Shown here piece by piece: positions 23,732-32,751 of a stretch of DNA of 64,000 nucleotides. The notes under the pieces are model-generated. The model saw only the letters and a list, made by a program, of their open reading frames with translations, made no database searches and was not told the origin of the DNA. Both the position numbers and the translations under genes were made by a program. Position 1 is the first letter of the stretch. Each line of letters opens with the position of its first letter. The stretch comes from Streptomyces sp. M41(2017) (GTDB taxonomy: Bacteria; Actinomycetota; Actinomycetes; Streptomycetales; Streptomycetaceae), in the NCBI RefSeq assembly GCF_002078175.1, contig NZ_MWFK01000001.1, forward strand, positions 186,001 to 250,000, given 5' to 3'.

Positions 23732-25759
23732 CTAGCCGGGCAGGTTGAGCTTCAGAGCGGACTGGAGGAGCTCCGGGGTGGTCCAGTCGTTGCGCTGCCC
23801 GGCGTACGCGGTGCCGAACACGGCCGTGCCGAGCAGGAGTTGCTTCTTGGTCCCCTCGGGCACGGTCACCGGGATCTGCGTGCCGGACGGGGCGGTGACG
23901 GTGACGGTGCTGCCGACGCGGTAGGCCGTGACCTTGCCGCCCGCCAGGGCCGCCTGCCAGGCGGTGCGGCGCTGCAGTTCGGTGCCGATGGCGCTCTGCC
24001 GGGGGTTCTGCAGCGGGGCGTTGTCGGCGTAGATGGCCCGGTAGTCGGCGAGCACCTTGTCCAGGACCGGGTAGAGGATGCGGTCCTCGGCCAGGTTGGA
24101 CTGGTGGACGTAGTGCGGACGCGGGTCGTTGCCGATGGCGTGTCCGAGCGCGGTGCGCGCCTCCTGCGGGACGATGTGGTCGGCGTAGCCGGTGGCCGTG
24201 TCCAGCGGGGCCGGCAGACAGGTCGACGTCGCGTTGTTCTCGCAGAGGCCGCTGCCGCCGTCGGCCTTCGAGGTGTAGATCCAGTTGTACTCGTCGGCCA
24301 TCTCCGCGGCCCGGCCCGCGTTGTAGTACACGTTCATCGGGTAGCGCGGCACGGTCAGGGCGCTGCCGACCGAACGCTGAGCGGGCTCACGGGAGTTGTC
24401 GGAGCCGGTCCATTTGACGCCGTTCGCGGACAGGGCGCCCGCCAGGTTCGGGTTGTCGTCGGGCTGCTGGGGCAGCGTCCGCAGGCCCGAGTGCTCGCCG
24501 GTGACCAGCTCGGTGCGGTCCGTGGACAGACCGTGCGAGGAGGCCCAGCTGTTGTTCTGCGAGATCTCGGCGGAGATGTCGGCCCGGCTCATGTACTTGG
24601 TCGTGCCGTCGGCGTTCTTCGAGCAGCTCCACGGCACGGTGGTGGTGTCCTGGACGCAGCCGAGGAACAGGTGCGTGTAGGTGTGGTTCACCCAGCGGTA
24701 CTTGGCCCGGTCCGCGAGCAGCCTGGTGGCGAGGGCGTCGGTGCCGCCGTTCTCGCTCCTCCACTCCTCGCCCGCGCCCGCGTTGAAGACCATGTCGAGG
24801 GTGAAGCCGTGGGCGGCCTGCCACTGGGCCGCGTAGGCGGCGTCGTCGGCGGTCATCCGGATCGGCGTGGTGCTGTCCTCGCCGTTTCCGCCCGCGCAGT
24901 CGATGTCGCCGGGCGTGCAGTTGCGCTGGGAGTCCCAGCGGGCGTCGGGCGCGAAGACGTCGTCGACGTGGACGGAGAAGTAGTTCCTGCTCTGCCCGAG
25001 GTGCACGCCCTGCGTGAGCCACTCGACGATGCCGCGGGCGAGGACCTTGAACTGCTTCTGGTTCTGGTTGTACGCGAACGTCACCACGAGTTCGCGGCGG
25101 CCGTCGTGCGCGTACTGCCCGAGCAGCGTGCCGCCGGTGGGGGCGTTCAGATAGCTGGTGAACCCCTCCCTCGGGTGCGCCGCGTAGCCGTAACTCTCGT
25201 CCACCGCGGGGTCGTTGTCCTCGAAGGTGAGCGGTCCGTCGAGGTAGCGGAACGGTCCTGCGGTGCCCGCGGCGGTCACCTGCGTACGGAGGCCGTCGAG
25301 GACGCCGGACCAACCGCCGTTCTGGTCGGTGTAGTCGAGCCCGACCTCCGGGTGCGCCCACGTGTAGGCGTCGACCTGCGGGATGGCGAAGGTCTTCTCG
25401 TAGGTCTCCAGGGCGGTCTGCTCGGCCGAACCCGGGCCGAACGGCGCCTCGTTCGGGAGGACGACGCCCTGATACCTGGCGCGCGGGACGCCGTTCACGG
25501 TGTCGCTCAGGAACGCGGCGTCGATCTTCGGGCGGCCCGTGTCGGTCAGGTCGAGCGTGGTGTACGGGATGCCGCTGTTCTTCAGCTCGGCGGTGATCGC
25601 GGCCACCTGGCCCGCGCCGTTGTCGACGACCAGGACCTTGAGATCGATCCTCGGCGTGGTCGCCGCGGTCGCGCCGGGTGCCCCCACTCCCAGCGCGAGG
25701 AGTCCGGCGGCCGCCACGGCGGCGGCCGTCGCTCTCTTTCGGTGCGTGTTCGGTGCCAT
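23732..25759 (-). CDS. Secreted Agd3-like polysaccharide deacetylase (CE18-like)
   Basis: Secreted protein of 675 residues. A Sec signal peptide with basic start (MAPNTHRKRA) and Ala-rich core ends near residue 32. An N-terminal ThuA/flavodoxin-like domain (35-250) is followed by a catalytic domain with HVDDVF (Asp266/Asp267) and VNHTYTH (His359, His363), the metal-binding pattern of carbohydrate deacetylases. LVTGEHSGLR and the C-terminal beta-rich part follow. The best family match is fungal Agd3, which partially deacetylates GalNAc in galactosaminogalactan. GAGGGGGAG precedes ATG 25759 and a hairpin lies just upstream of it. It heads the four-gene exopolysaccharide locus. Confidence 0.85.
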   Translation of the reverse strand: MAPNTHRKRATAAAVAAAGLLALGVGAPGATAATTPRIDLKVLVVDNGAGQVAAITAELKNSGIPYTTLDLTDTGRPKIDAAFLSDTVNGVPRARYQGVVLPNEAPFGPGSAEQTALETYEKTFAIPQVDAYTWAHPEVGLDYTDQNGGWSGVLDGLRTQVTAAGTAGPFRYLDGPLTFEDNDPAVDESYGYAAHPREGFTSYLNAPTGGTLLGQYAHDGRRELVVTFAYNQNQKQFKVLARGIVEWLTQGVHLGQSRNYFSVHVDDVFAPDARWDSQRNCTPGDIDCAGGNGEDSTTPIRMTADDAAYAAQWQAAHGFTLDMVFNAGAGEEWRSENGGTDALATRLLADRAKYRWVNHTYTHLFLGCVQDTTTVPWSCSKNADGTTKYMSRADISAEISQNNSWASSHGLSTDRTELVTGEHSGLRTLPQQPDDNPNLAGALSANGVKWTGSDNSREPAQRSVGSALTVPRYPMNVYYNAGRAAEMADEYNWIYTSKADGGSGLCENNATSTCLPAPLDTATGYADHIVPQEARTALGHAIGNDPRPHYVHQSNLAEDRILYPVLDKVLADYRAIYADNAPLQNPRQSAIGTELQRRTAWQAALAGGKVTAYRVGSTVTVTAPSGTQIPVTVPEGTKKQLLLGTAVFGTAYAGQRNDWTTPELLQSALKLNLPG

Positions 25760-25778
25760 GTCGACGTCTCCCCCTCGA

Positions 25779-25813
25779 AGATCCCTCTTTTCGGTGGAAA
25801 CCGAGAGGGATCT
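25779..25813 (-). promoter_or_regulatory. 5' leader hairpin before the Agd3-like gene
   Basis: Arms AGATCCCTCT (25779-25788) and AGAGGGATCT (25804-25813) are perfectly complementary, extended by a 4-bp CGGT/ACCG stem with a 3-nt bulge and GGAA loop. In the transcript the hairpin ends 2 nt before the ribosome-binding site (25768-25776), so it could modulate translation. No known riboswitch class was recognised. Confidence 0.45.
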
Positions 25814-26107
25814 GTGGAAATCATGCAAAGCAGCGGGCGCCGTGCCCGCTGGAACACGACGAGTGTTGCTCAGGTCACCACGAGTGAGGGGCGGGAACAG
25901 GACAAGGGCACCACCTCCAGGTGAACGCCCGCAGGAATGAGCGAAACGCGCGCCCGAGCGTAGGCTCGTCCCGGGTACTCGCCCGGCTCCTGGCAGGGGC
26001 CCCGGCAAGGACCGCCCCCGAGGACGGATCTAGGGTCAGCCGTCGGGCCCGGTCGACCCACCTCTCTCGGCCAGAAGAACTTTCAAGGAAGCGGAGATCT
26101 CACCACC

Positions 26108-27637
26108 GTGACTGCTCTCACTCTCAGCACCGCCGCAGCGTCCGGTCTGCGGGCCGACGCGATCGTCGTCGGCGTCGCGAAGGGCCCCAAGGGCCCGGTC
26201 GTCGCGCCGGGCGCCGAGGCCGTGGACAAGGCGTACGACGGCGGGCTCGCCGGAATCCTGGAGACCCTCGGCGCCTCCGGCTCCGAGGGCGAGGTGACCA
26301 AGCTGCCCGCACCCTCCGGATTCAAGGCCCCCGTCGTGCTGGCCGTGGGCCTGGGAGCCGCTCCGGAGGAGGACGACAGCTTCGGCGCCGAGGCGCTGCG
26401 CCGCGCCGCCGGTGTCGCCGCCCGTGCGCTCGCCGGTGCCAAGAAGGCCGCGTTCGCGCTGCCCGTGACGGACGCGGCCGACGCCGGTGCCGTCGCCGAG
26501 GGCGCGCTGCTCGGCGCGTACTCGTTCGACGCGTACAAGGACAGCGGCCGCTCCGGCGACTCCGCGAAGAACGGCAAGGGCCCGCTCGGCGAGGTCACGC
26601 TGCTCGGCGGCAAGCCCCGGGACGCCGCGTACAAGGCTGCCGTCGCACGCGCCACCGCCCTGACCGACGAGCTGAACCGCGCCCGCGACCTCGTCAACAC
26701 CCCGCCGAACGACCTCAACCCGGAGTCCTTCGCCGCCGTCGCCACCGCGGCCGGCAAGGAGCACGGCATCAAGGTCCAGGTGTTCGACGAGAAGGCGCTC
26801 GTCAAGGGCGGCTTCGGCGGCATCCTCGGCGTCGGCGCCGGCTCGGCCGCCGGTCCGCGCCTGGTGAAGCTGTCGTACACCTCCTCGAAGGCGAAGAAGC
26901 ACCTCGCCTTCGTGGGCAAGGGCATCACCTACGACTCGGGCGGCATCTCGCTGAAGCCGGCCGGGCACAACGAGACGATGAAGTGCGACATGGCCGGCGC
27001 CGCCGCGGTCTTCGCCGCCGTCGTCACCGCCGCGCGTCTCGGCCTGGACGTCAACGTCACCGGCTGGCTCGCGCTCGCCGAGAACATGCCGTCGGGCTCC
27101 GCCACCCGCCCGGGTGACGTGCTGCGCATGTACAGCGGCAAGACCGTCGAGGTCCTCAACACCGACGCCGAGGGCCGGCTGGTCCTCGCCGACGCGCTGT
27201 GGAAGGCCTCCGAGGAGAAGCCGGACGCGATCGTCGACGTGGCGACGCTGACCGGCGCGATGGTCCTCGCGCTCGGCAACCGCACCTTCGGCGTGATGGC
27301 CAACGACGACGCGTTCCGCGCCTCGATCGTCGACGCCGCCGAGGAGGTCGGCGAGGAGTCCTGGCCGATGCCGCTGCCCGAGCACCTGCGCAAGGGCATG
27401 GACTCCCCCACCGCGGACATCGCGAACATGGGCGAGCGGATGGGCGGCGGCCTGGTCGCCGGTCTGTTCCTGCGCGAGTTCGTCGGCGAGGGCATCACCT
27501 GGGCCCACGTGGACATCGCGGGCCCGGCGTTCAACGAGGCCGGTCCCTTCGGCTACACCCCCAAGGGCGGCACCGGCTCCGCGGTCCGCACCCTGGTCCG
27601 TCTCGCCGAACTGACGGCGGCCGGCGACCTGGGCTGA
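26108..27637 (+). CDS. pepA: Leucyl aminopeptidase PepA (M17)
   Basis: Cytosolic hexameric aminopeptidase, 509 residues, releasing N-terminal residues from peptides with two metal ions. The C-terminal catalytic domain contains VGKGITYDSGGISLKP with the metal-binding Lys and Asp, MKCDMAGAAAV and the family signature NTDAEGRLVLADAL, followed by ATLTGAMVLALG. The N-terminal 170 residues are the macro-like domain. GTG 26108 follows GGAAGCGGAG. It is divergent from the exopolysaccharide locus and ends at a very strong hairpin. Confidence 0.97.
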   Translation: MTALTLSTAAASGLRADAIVVGVAKGPKGPVVAPGAEAVDKAYDGGLAGILETLGASGSEGEVTKLPAPSGFKAPVVLAVGLGAAPEEDDSFGAEALRRAAGVAARALAGAKKAAFALPVTDAADAGAVAEGALLGAYSFDAYKDSGRSGDSAKNGKGPLGEVTLLGGKPRDAAYKAAVARATALTDELNRARDLVNTPPNDLNPESFAAVATAAGKEHGIKVQVFDEKALVKGGFGGILGVGAGSAAGPRLVKLSYTSSKAKKHLAFVGKGITYDSGGISLKPAGHNETMKCDMAGAAAVFAAVVTAARLGLDVNVTGWLALAENMPSGSATRPGDVLRMYSGKTVEVLNTDAEGRLVLADALWKASEEKPDAIVDVATLTGAMVLALGNRTFGVMANDDAFRASIVDAAEEVGEESWPMPLPEHLRKGMDSPTADIANMGERMGGGLVAGLFLREFVGEGITWAHVDIAGPAFNEAGPFGYTPKGGTGSAVRTLVRLAELTAAGDLG

Positions 27638-27648
27638 GCCTCCGGGCG

Positions 27649-27688
27649 ACGAACGGCCCCGGGTGTTCCCACACCCGGGGCCGTTCGT
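27649..27688 (+). terminator. Strong terminator after pepA
   Basis: An 18-bp perfect stem with TCCC loop lies 12 nt after the pepA stop codon. Confidence 0.9.
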
Positions 27689-27930
27689 CTGGCCGTAGGA
27701 CGGTTTCGTCTTCGACGAAATCCGCAGGTTCGCCCTGCCCCGCACCCTGTCGACGTGATGGATCAGACGTCCCACAGACCGGCCCGGCGTCTCGCTCGCC
27801 CTCGACAAGTGCGAAGATGGGTTCTCGGCAGGACAGGGCCCCCACCACAGGGCCGAAGAAGAGCGGCCGGACACCAGCCGCCGACCGGTCACTGGAGACC
27901 GGCGTGGCGCACATGCATGGAGGACGTGAC

Positions 27931-29319
27931 GTGGCGAACGACGCCAGCACCGTTTTCGACCTAGTGATCCTCGGCGGTGGTAGCGGCGGTTACGCCGCGG
28001 CGCTGCGTGGAGCGCAGCTGGGTCTGGACGTCGCCCTGATCGAGAAGGACAAGGTCGGCGGTACCTGCCTGCACCGTGGGTGCATCCCCACCAAGGCCCT
28101 GCTGCACGCGGGCGAGATCGCCGACCAGGCCCGCGAGAGCGAGCAGTTCGGCGTCAAGGCCACCTTCGAGGGCATCGACGTACCCGCGGTCCACAAGTAC
28201 AAGGACGGAGTCATCTCCGGTCTGTACAAGGGTCTGCAGGGTCTGATCGCGTCCCGCAAGGTGACGTACATCGAGGGTGAGGGCCGCCTGTCGTCCCCGA
28301 CCTCGGTCGACGTGAACGGCCAGCGTGTCCAGGGCCGCCACGTGCTGCTCGCGACCGGCTCCGTGCCGAAGTCGCTGCCGGGCCTGGAGATCGACGGCAA
28401 CCGCATCATCTCCTCGGACCACGCCCTCGTCCTGGACCGCGTGCCGCAGTCCGCGATCATCCTGGGCGGCGGGGTCATCGGCGTGGAGTTCGCCTCCGCG
28501 TGGAAGTCCTTCGGCTCCGAGGTCACGATCATCGAGGGTCTCAAGCACCTCGCGCCCCTAGAGGACGAGAACTCCTCCAAGCTTCTTGAGCGCGCGTTCC
28601 GCAAGCGCGGCATCAAGTTCAACCTGGGCACGTTCTTCTCGAAGGCCGAATACACCCAGAACGGCGTCAAGGTCACCCTCGCCGACGGCAAGGAGTTCGA
28701 GGCCGAGGTGCTGCTCGTCGCCGTCGGCCGCGGCCCGGTCTCGGCCGGCCTCGGCTACGAGGAGCAGGGCGTCGCGATGGACCGCGGCTACGTGCTGGTC
28801 GACGAGTACATGCGCACGAACGTCCCGACCGTCTCCGCCGTCGGTGACCTGGTCCCGACGCTTCAGCTCGCGCACGTCGGCTTCGCCGAGGGCATCCTGG
28901 TGGCGGAGCGTCTGGCCGGTCTGAAGACCGTTCCGATCGACTACGACGGTGTCCCGCGGGTGACGTACTGCCACCCCGAGGTCGCCTCCGTGGGTATCAC
29001 CGAGGCCAAGGCCAAGGAGATCTACGGCGCGGACAAGGTCGTCGCTCTGAAGTACAACCTGGCGGGCAACGGCAAGAGCAAGATCCTCAACACCTCGGGC
29101 GAGATCAAGCTCGTCCAGGTGAAGGACGGTGCCGTGGTCGGCGTCCACATGGTCGGCGACCGCATGGGCGAGCAGGTCGGCGAAGCCCAGCTGATCTACA
29201 ACTGGGAAGCGCTGCCGGCCGAGGTCGCCCAGCTCATCCACGCCCACCCGACGCAGAGCGAGGCGCTCGGCGAGGCCCACCTCGCCCTCGCGGGCAAGCC
29301 GCTGCACTCGCACGACTGA
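27931..29319 (+). CDS. lpdA: Dihydrolipoyl dehydrogenase (E3)
   Basis: FAD enzyme re-oxidising dihydrolipoyl groups of 2-oxoacid dehydrogenase complexes with NAD. The 462-residue protein has the FAD site LVILGGGSGGYAAA, the redox disulfide GGTCLHRGCIPTKA (Cys46, Cys51), the NAD site IILGGGVIGVEFAS, the SAVGDLVPTLQLAHVG segment and the C-terminal HAHPTQSEALGEAH with the catalytic His-Glu. GGAGG 7 nt before GTG 27931 fixes the start. The E2 gene follows after 89 nt on the same strand and is probably in the same transcription unit. Confidence 0.97.
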   Translation: MANDASTVFDLVILGGGSGGYAAALRGAQLGLDVALIEKDKVGGTCLHRGCIPTKALLHAGEIADQARESEQFGVKATFEGIDVPAVHKYKDGVISGLYKGLQGLIASRKVTYIEGEGRLSSPTSVDVNGQRVQGRHVLLATGSVPKSLPGLEIDGNRIISSDHALVLDRVPQSAIILGGGVIGVEFASAWKSFGSEVTIIEGLKHLAPLEDENSSKLLERAFRKRGIKFNLGTFFSKAEYTQNGVKVTLADGKEFEAEVLLVAVGRGPVSAGLGYEEQGVAMDRGYVLVDEYMRTNVPTVSAVGDLVPTLQLAHVGFAEGILVAERLAGLKTVPIDYDGVPRVTYCHPEVASVGITEAKAKEIYGADKVVALKYNLAGNGKSKILNTSGEIKLVQVKDGAVVGVHMVGDRMGEQVGEAQLIYNWEALPAEVAQLIHAHPTQSEALGEAHLALAGKPLHSHD

Positions 29320-29408
29320 TCAGCCTCCGGGCTGTTCCCAGTCACCCGCGTCGAGCAGGGCGCGACGACCACAGACTTCCGCACCATTCGTAAGGAGCAA
29401 CAGAAACC

Positions 29409-31220
29409 ATGCCGGTTTCCGTAACCCTTCCGGCGCTCGGTGAGAGCGTCACCGAGGGCACCGTCACCCGCTGGCTGAAGGCCGAGGGCGAGCGCGTCGA
29501 GGCCGACGAGCCGCTGCTGGAGGTGTCGACCGACAAGGTCGACACCGAGATCCCCTCGCCCGCCGCGGGCATCCTCGCGTCCATCAAGGTCGCCGAGGAC
29601 GAGACCGTCGAGGTCGGCGCCGAGCTGGCCGTCATCGACGACGGCACGGGCGCGCCCGCCGACGCCCCGGCCCCCGCCGCCGAGGAGGCCCCGGCCGCCG
29701 AGCCGGAGCCCGCCCCGCAGGCCGCCCCGTCCACCGAGGCCGAGGCCCCCGCGCCGGCCCCGACCGCCGAGGCCGCGTCCGGCGGCGGTTCCGCCGAGGG
29801 CACTGACGTCGTCCTGCCCGCGCTCGGCGAGTCCGTCACCGAGGGCACCGTCACCCGCTGGCTGAAGGAAGTCGGCGACGAGGTCGCCGAGGACGAGCCG
29901 CTGCTGGAGGTGTCGACGGACAAGGTCGACACCGAGATCCCCTCGCCCACCGCCGGTGTGCTGCTGGAGATCGTGGTCGGCGAGGACGAGACCGCCGAGG
30001 TCGGCGCCAAGCTCGCCGTCATCGGAGCTCCCGGTGCCGCTCCGGCCGCCGCGGCTCCGGCCGCTCCGGCCGCTCCCGCCGCCCCCGCCGAGAAGCCCGC
30101 TCCGGCTCCGGCCCAGCCGCAGGCCCCGGCGGCACCCGCCACCCCGGCTCCGGCCCAGGCCCAGCCGCAGGCACCTGCCGCTCCGGCCCCCGCACAGCCG
30201 CAGGCCCCGGCTGCTCCGGCTCCCGCGCAGGCCGCGCCCGCCCCCGTCACCCCGGCCCCGGCGCCCGCCGCGACCTCCGGTGACGACGGCGCGTACGTGA
30301 CCCCGCTGGTCCGCAAGCTCGCCGCCGAGAACGGCGTCGACCTCGCGGCCGTCAAGGGCACCGGCGTCGGCGGTCGTATCCGCAAGCAGGACGTCATCGC
30401 CGCCGCCGAGGCCGCGAAGGCCGCCGCCGCGGCTCCGGCTCCGGCCGCCTCCGCTCCGGCCGCCTCCGCCAAGAAGGCGCCGGCCCTGGAGGTCTCCCCG
30501 CTGCGCGGTCAGACCGTCAAGATGCCGCGCATCCGCAAGGTCATCGGCGACAACATGGTGAAGGCCCTGCACGAGCAGGCCCAGCTGTCCTCGGTCGTCG
30601 AGGTCGACATCACCCGGCTGATGAAGCTCCGCGCGCAGGCGAAGGACTCCTTCGCGGCCCGCGAGGGCGTCAAGCTCTCCCCGATGCCGTTCTTCGTGAA
30701 GGCGGCGGCCCAGGCCCTGAAGGCCCACCCGGCCGTCAACGCCCGGATCAACGTGGACGAGGGCACGATCACCTACTTCGACACCGAGAACATCGGTATC
30801 GCGGTGGACTCGGAGAAGGGCCTGATGACCCCGGTCATCAAGCGCGCTGGCGACCTGAACATCGCCGGCATCGCCAAGGCCACCGCCGACCTGGCGGGCA
30901 AGGTCCGGGCGAACAAGATCACTCCGGACGAGCTGTCCGGCGCGACCTTCACCATCTCCAACACCGGTTCGCGCGGCGCGCTCTTCGACACGATCATCGT
31001 GCCCCCGAACCAGGTCGCGATCCTCGGCATCGGCGCCACGGTCAAGCGTCCGGCCGTCATCGAGACGGAAGAGGGCACCGTCATCGGCGTCCGCGACATG
31101 ACCTACCTGACGCTCTCCTACGACCACCGTCTGGTGGACGGCGCCGACGCGGCCCGTTACCTGACCGCGGTCAAGGCGATCCTGGAGGCCGGCGAGTTCG
31201 AGGTCGAGCTCGGCCTGTAG
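29409..31220 (+). CDS. sucB: Dihydrolipoamide acyltransferase E2 with two lipoyl domains
   Basis: Core acyltransferase of 2-oxoacid dehydrogenase complexes, 603 residues. Two lipoyl domains (1-77 and 131-206) carry lipoyl-lysines Lys43 and Lys172 in [11 protein letters not shown]. Ala/Pro-rich linkers surround them, a peripheral-subunit-binding domain lies at about 297-335 ([16 protein letters not shown]) and the catalytic domain at 370-603 ends with [11 protein letters not shown] (His573, Asp577). AAGGAGCAA lies before ATG 29409. It is named sucB in streptomycetes. In other actinobacteria a single E2 serves pyruvate dehydrogenase, so with lpd and aceE adjacent this protein probably serves that complex too. 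lipB and lipA in this window provide its cofactor. Confidence 0.93.
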   Translation: MPVSVTLPALGESVTEGTVTRWLKAEGERVEADEPLLEVSTDKVDTEIPSPAAGILASIKVAEDETVEVGAELAVIDDGTGAPADAPAPAAEEAPAAEPEPAPQAAPSTEAEAPAPAPTAEAASGGGSAEGTDVVLPALGESVTEGTVTRWLKEVGDEVAEDEPLLEVSTDKVDTEIPSPTAGVLLEIVVGEDETAEVGAKLAVIGAPGAAPAAAAPAAPAAPAAPAEKPAPAPAQPQAPAAPATPAPAQAQPQAPAAPAPAQPQAPAAPAPAQAAPAPVTPAPAPAATSGDDGAYVTPLVRKLAAENGVDLAAVKGTGVGGRIRKQDVIAAAEAAKAAAAAPAPAASAPAASAKKAPALEVSPLRGQTVKMPRIRKVIGDNMVKALHEQAQLSSVVEVDITRLMKLRAQAKDSFAAREGVKLSPMPFFVKAAAQALKAHPAVNARINVDEGTITYFDTENIGIAVDSEKGLMTPVIKRAGDLNIAGIAKATADLAGKVRANKITPDELSGATFTISNTGSRGALFDTIIVPPNQVAILGIGATVKRPAVIETEEGTVIGVRDMTYLTLSYDHRLVDGADAARYLTAVKAILEAGEFEVELGL

Positions 31221-31247
31221 TCAGGGCAGCGGCAGCCACCGCACCGT

Positions 31248-31287
31248 CACCGCGCCCCCGTCCGGAGTTCCGGACGGGGGCGCGGTG
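31248..31287 (+). terminator. Terminator after the E2 gene
   Basis: A 19-bp stem of C/G-rich arms closes on GAGTTC-like centre, 27 nt after the stop codon. It also faces the convergent small lipoprotein gene. Confidence 0.8.
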
Positions 31288-31313
31288 TCGTCCACCGTCC
31301 CGCGGGCGAGACC

Positions 31314-31496
31314 TCACTCCCTCGGGGCCGCGGGACCGTCCACCGTCCGGGAGACGGCCGCCGGTGCCCGTCCGGACCCCGGGTCCGCCGCGCGGGTCTC
31401 CATCGGCCGGCAGCCGGCCAGCCCGGCCGCCACCAGCGCGACCGCCGCCACCGCGACCGCCGCGCGGACTCCCCTGACGCGTGCCCGACCGTTCAT
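31314..31496 (-). CDS. Small putative lipoprotein
   Basis: Protein of 60 residues with a basic start (MNGRARVRGVR), a hydrophobic Ala/Val core and a lipobox LAGC with Cys29, leaving a mature peptide of about 32 residues with no recognised domain. GGGGGAG just before ATG 31496 supports expression. It is convergent with the E2 gene and divergent from the GntR gene. The function is unknown; the small size means a chance frame cannot be fully excluded. Confidence 0.6.
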   Translation of the reverse strand: MNGRARVRGVRAAVAVAAVALVAAGLAGCRPMETRAADPGSGRAPAAVSRTVDGPAAPRE

Positions 31497-31773
31497 GTCT
31501 CCCCCTGGGGCGGACCGGGGCACACCGTCGGCGCGCCCTCCTCGTCCGTGACCACCGCGTACGGTGCGGTGGGGTTCCCGGGGTGACACGGACGTGACGC
31601 GTCCGGACACCGTCCGGTACGGGTCTTTACGGGCGGGATCGCTTCGACAACGTGTAAGTCTCGTCTCACCTGCGGTAAAGCGCCCCCATGCGCCCCTCCC
31701 CGGCGCGGGCACGGCCTTATTGTCTAAACGTCAAACGCCCTCGGGGTCCCGCACTCCTCCCAAAGGAGCCTTC

Positions 31774-32397
31774 ATGACCGCGCCCGTCGTCCACTCGCTG
31801 CGCGAACAGATCCGCGAGCACATCGTGGAGGGGATCGTCAGCGGTCGCTGGAAGCCGGGCGAGCGGATCGTGGAGCGGCGGATCGCCACCGAGCTGGAGG
31901 TCAGCCAGACCCCGGTGCGGGAGGCACTGCGCGAGCTGGAGTCGCTGCGACTGATCGAGTCAGCGCCGAACAAGGGCGTGCGGGTGCGGAACCTGACCGC
32001 CGCCGACCTGGAGGAGAGCTACCCCGTACGCGCCGGCCTGGAGGCCATCGCGGCGGAGCTGGCGGCCGACCGTCTCGCCGACGACTGCTCGGCCCTGGAA
32101 CCGCACGTGAGCGCCCTGTACGAGGCCGACCGGCTGTCCGACGGCACCGGCCAGGTCCGGCACACCGTGGGCTTCCACCGGGAGCTGGTGCGGGCGGCCG
32201 GGAACTCCGTCCTCCTGCACACCTGGGAGGGCCTGGGCATCGAGGTCTTCACGGCCCTGTCCATAAGGTGGCTGGGGACGGTGCAGCAGTCGTACGCGGA
32301 GGAGCACGAGGCCCTCGTGGACGCCTTCCGGCGCCGCGATCCGCTGATCGCCGACCTGGTCAAGGCCCATGTCCTCGGGTGCGCACCGCGTCCGTGA
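31774..32397 (+). CDS. GntR/FadR-family transcriptional regulator
   Basis: Repressor-type regulator of 207 residues. The winged helix (about 5-70) reads LREQIREHIVEGIVSGRWKPG and TELEVSQTPVREALRELESL. The C-terminal FCD ligand-binding domain (75-207) contains YPVRAGLEAIAAELAA, VGFHRELVRAAGN and EEHEALVDAFRRRD, the usual metal/carboxylate-binding histidines and acids. AAAGGAG precedes ATG 31774. It lies immediately before aceE, whose promoter carries a perfect palindrome, so it is a good candidate regulator of pyruvate dehydrogenase. Its own promoter region has TTGTCTAAACGTCAAAC at about 31721-31737, possibly an autoregulatory site. Confidence 0.92.
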   Translation: MTAPVVHSLREQIREHIVEGIVSGRWKPGERIVERRIATELEVSQTPVREALRELESLRLIESAPNKGVRVRNLTAADLEESYPVRAGLEAIAAELAADRLADDCSALEPHVSALYEADRLSDGTGQVRHTVGFHRELVRAAGNSVLLHTWEGLGIEVFTALSIRWLGTVQQSYAEEHEALVDAFRRRDPLIADLVKAHVLGCAPRP

Positions 32398-32553
32398 GGC
32401 GTGCGTGGCGGCCGTGCGCCGGGACGTTCGACCCGGCACCCGACCCCGGTGACTCCCGGCGGGCCGCGCCCTGCGGGCACAGTGGAGCACACCCGCGCTC
32501 AAGCGTGCCCTCACCTGCGGGAATCCCGATTTTCGAGGCACCCCGTGCCTGAG

Positions 32554-32571
32554 GGCACGGCACGCCGTGCC
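32554..32571. repeat. GC-rich palindrome between the GntR gene and aceE
   Basis: GGCACGGC and GCCGTGCC arms around AC form a near-perfect palindrome 157 nt after the GntR stop. It may be a terminator for that gene. Confidence 0.5.
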
Positions 32572-32609
32572 GACTTTTCCGATCTGAAGAGGTTTTCTCC
32601 CGGAACCCT

Positions 32610-32639
32610 TTGATCGATCATCGATCAGGGAGTTACAGT
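32610..32639 (+). promoter_or_regulatory. aceE promoter with palindromic operator
   Basis: TTGATC (32610-32615) and TACAGT (32634-32639) are spaced by 18 nt as a vegetative promoter. The perfect palindrome TGATCGATCATCGATCA (7-bp arms, 3-nt centre) occupies 32611-32627, covering the -35 and most of the spacer, which is the typical place for a repressor. The adjacent GntR/FadR regulator is the obvious candidate. Confidence 0.6.
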
Positions 32640-32751
32640 CACCGACGGGCTCCCACCCGAGCCTCCCGCCCTGTCCTGCCAAAGACCAAGGGCACCCCCG
32701 AAAACCCCTTGCCGAAGAGGGAACCCCCCTCCGCATCCGGAAGGCGGCGCA

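Noticed and set aside
29640..30480. Repeated CCGGCTCCGGCCC-type sequences in the E2 gene that look like a repeat array
   Set aside because: They encode the Ala/Pro linkers of the E2 protein and lack regular spacers, so they are neither a CRISPR array nor a mobile element.
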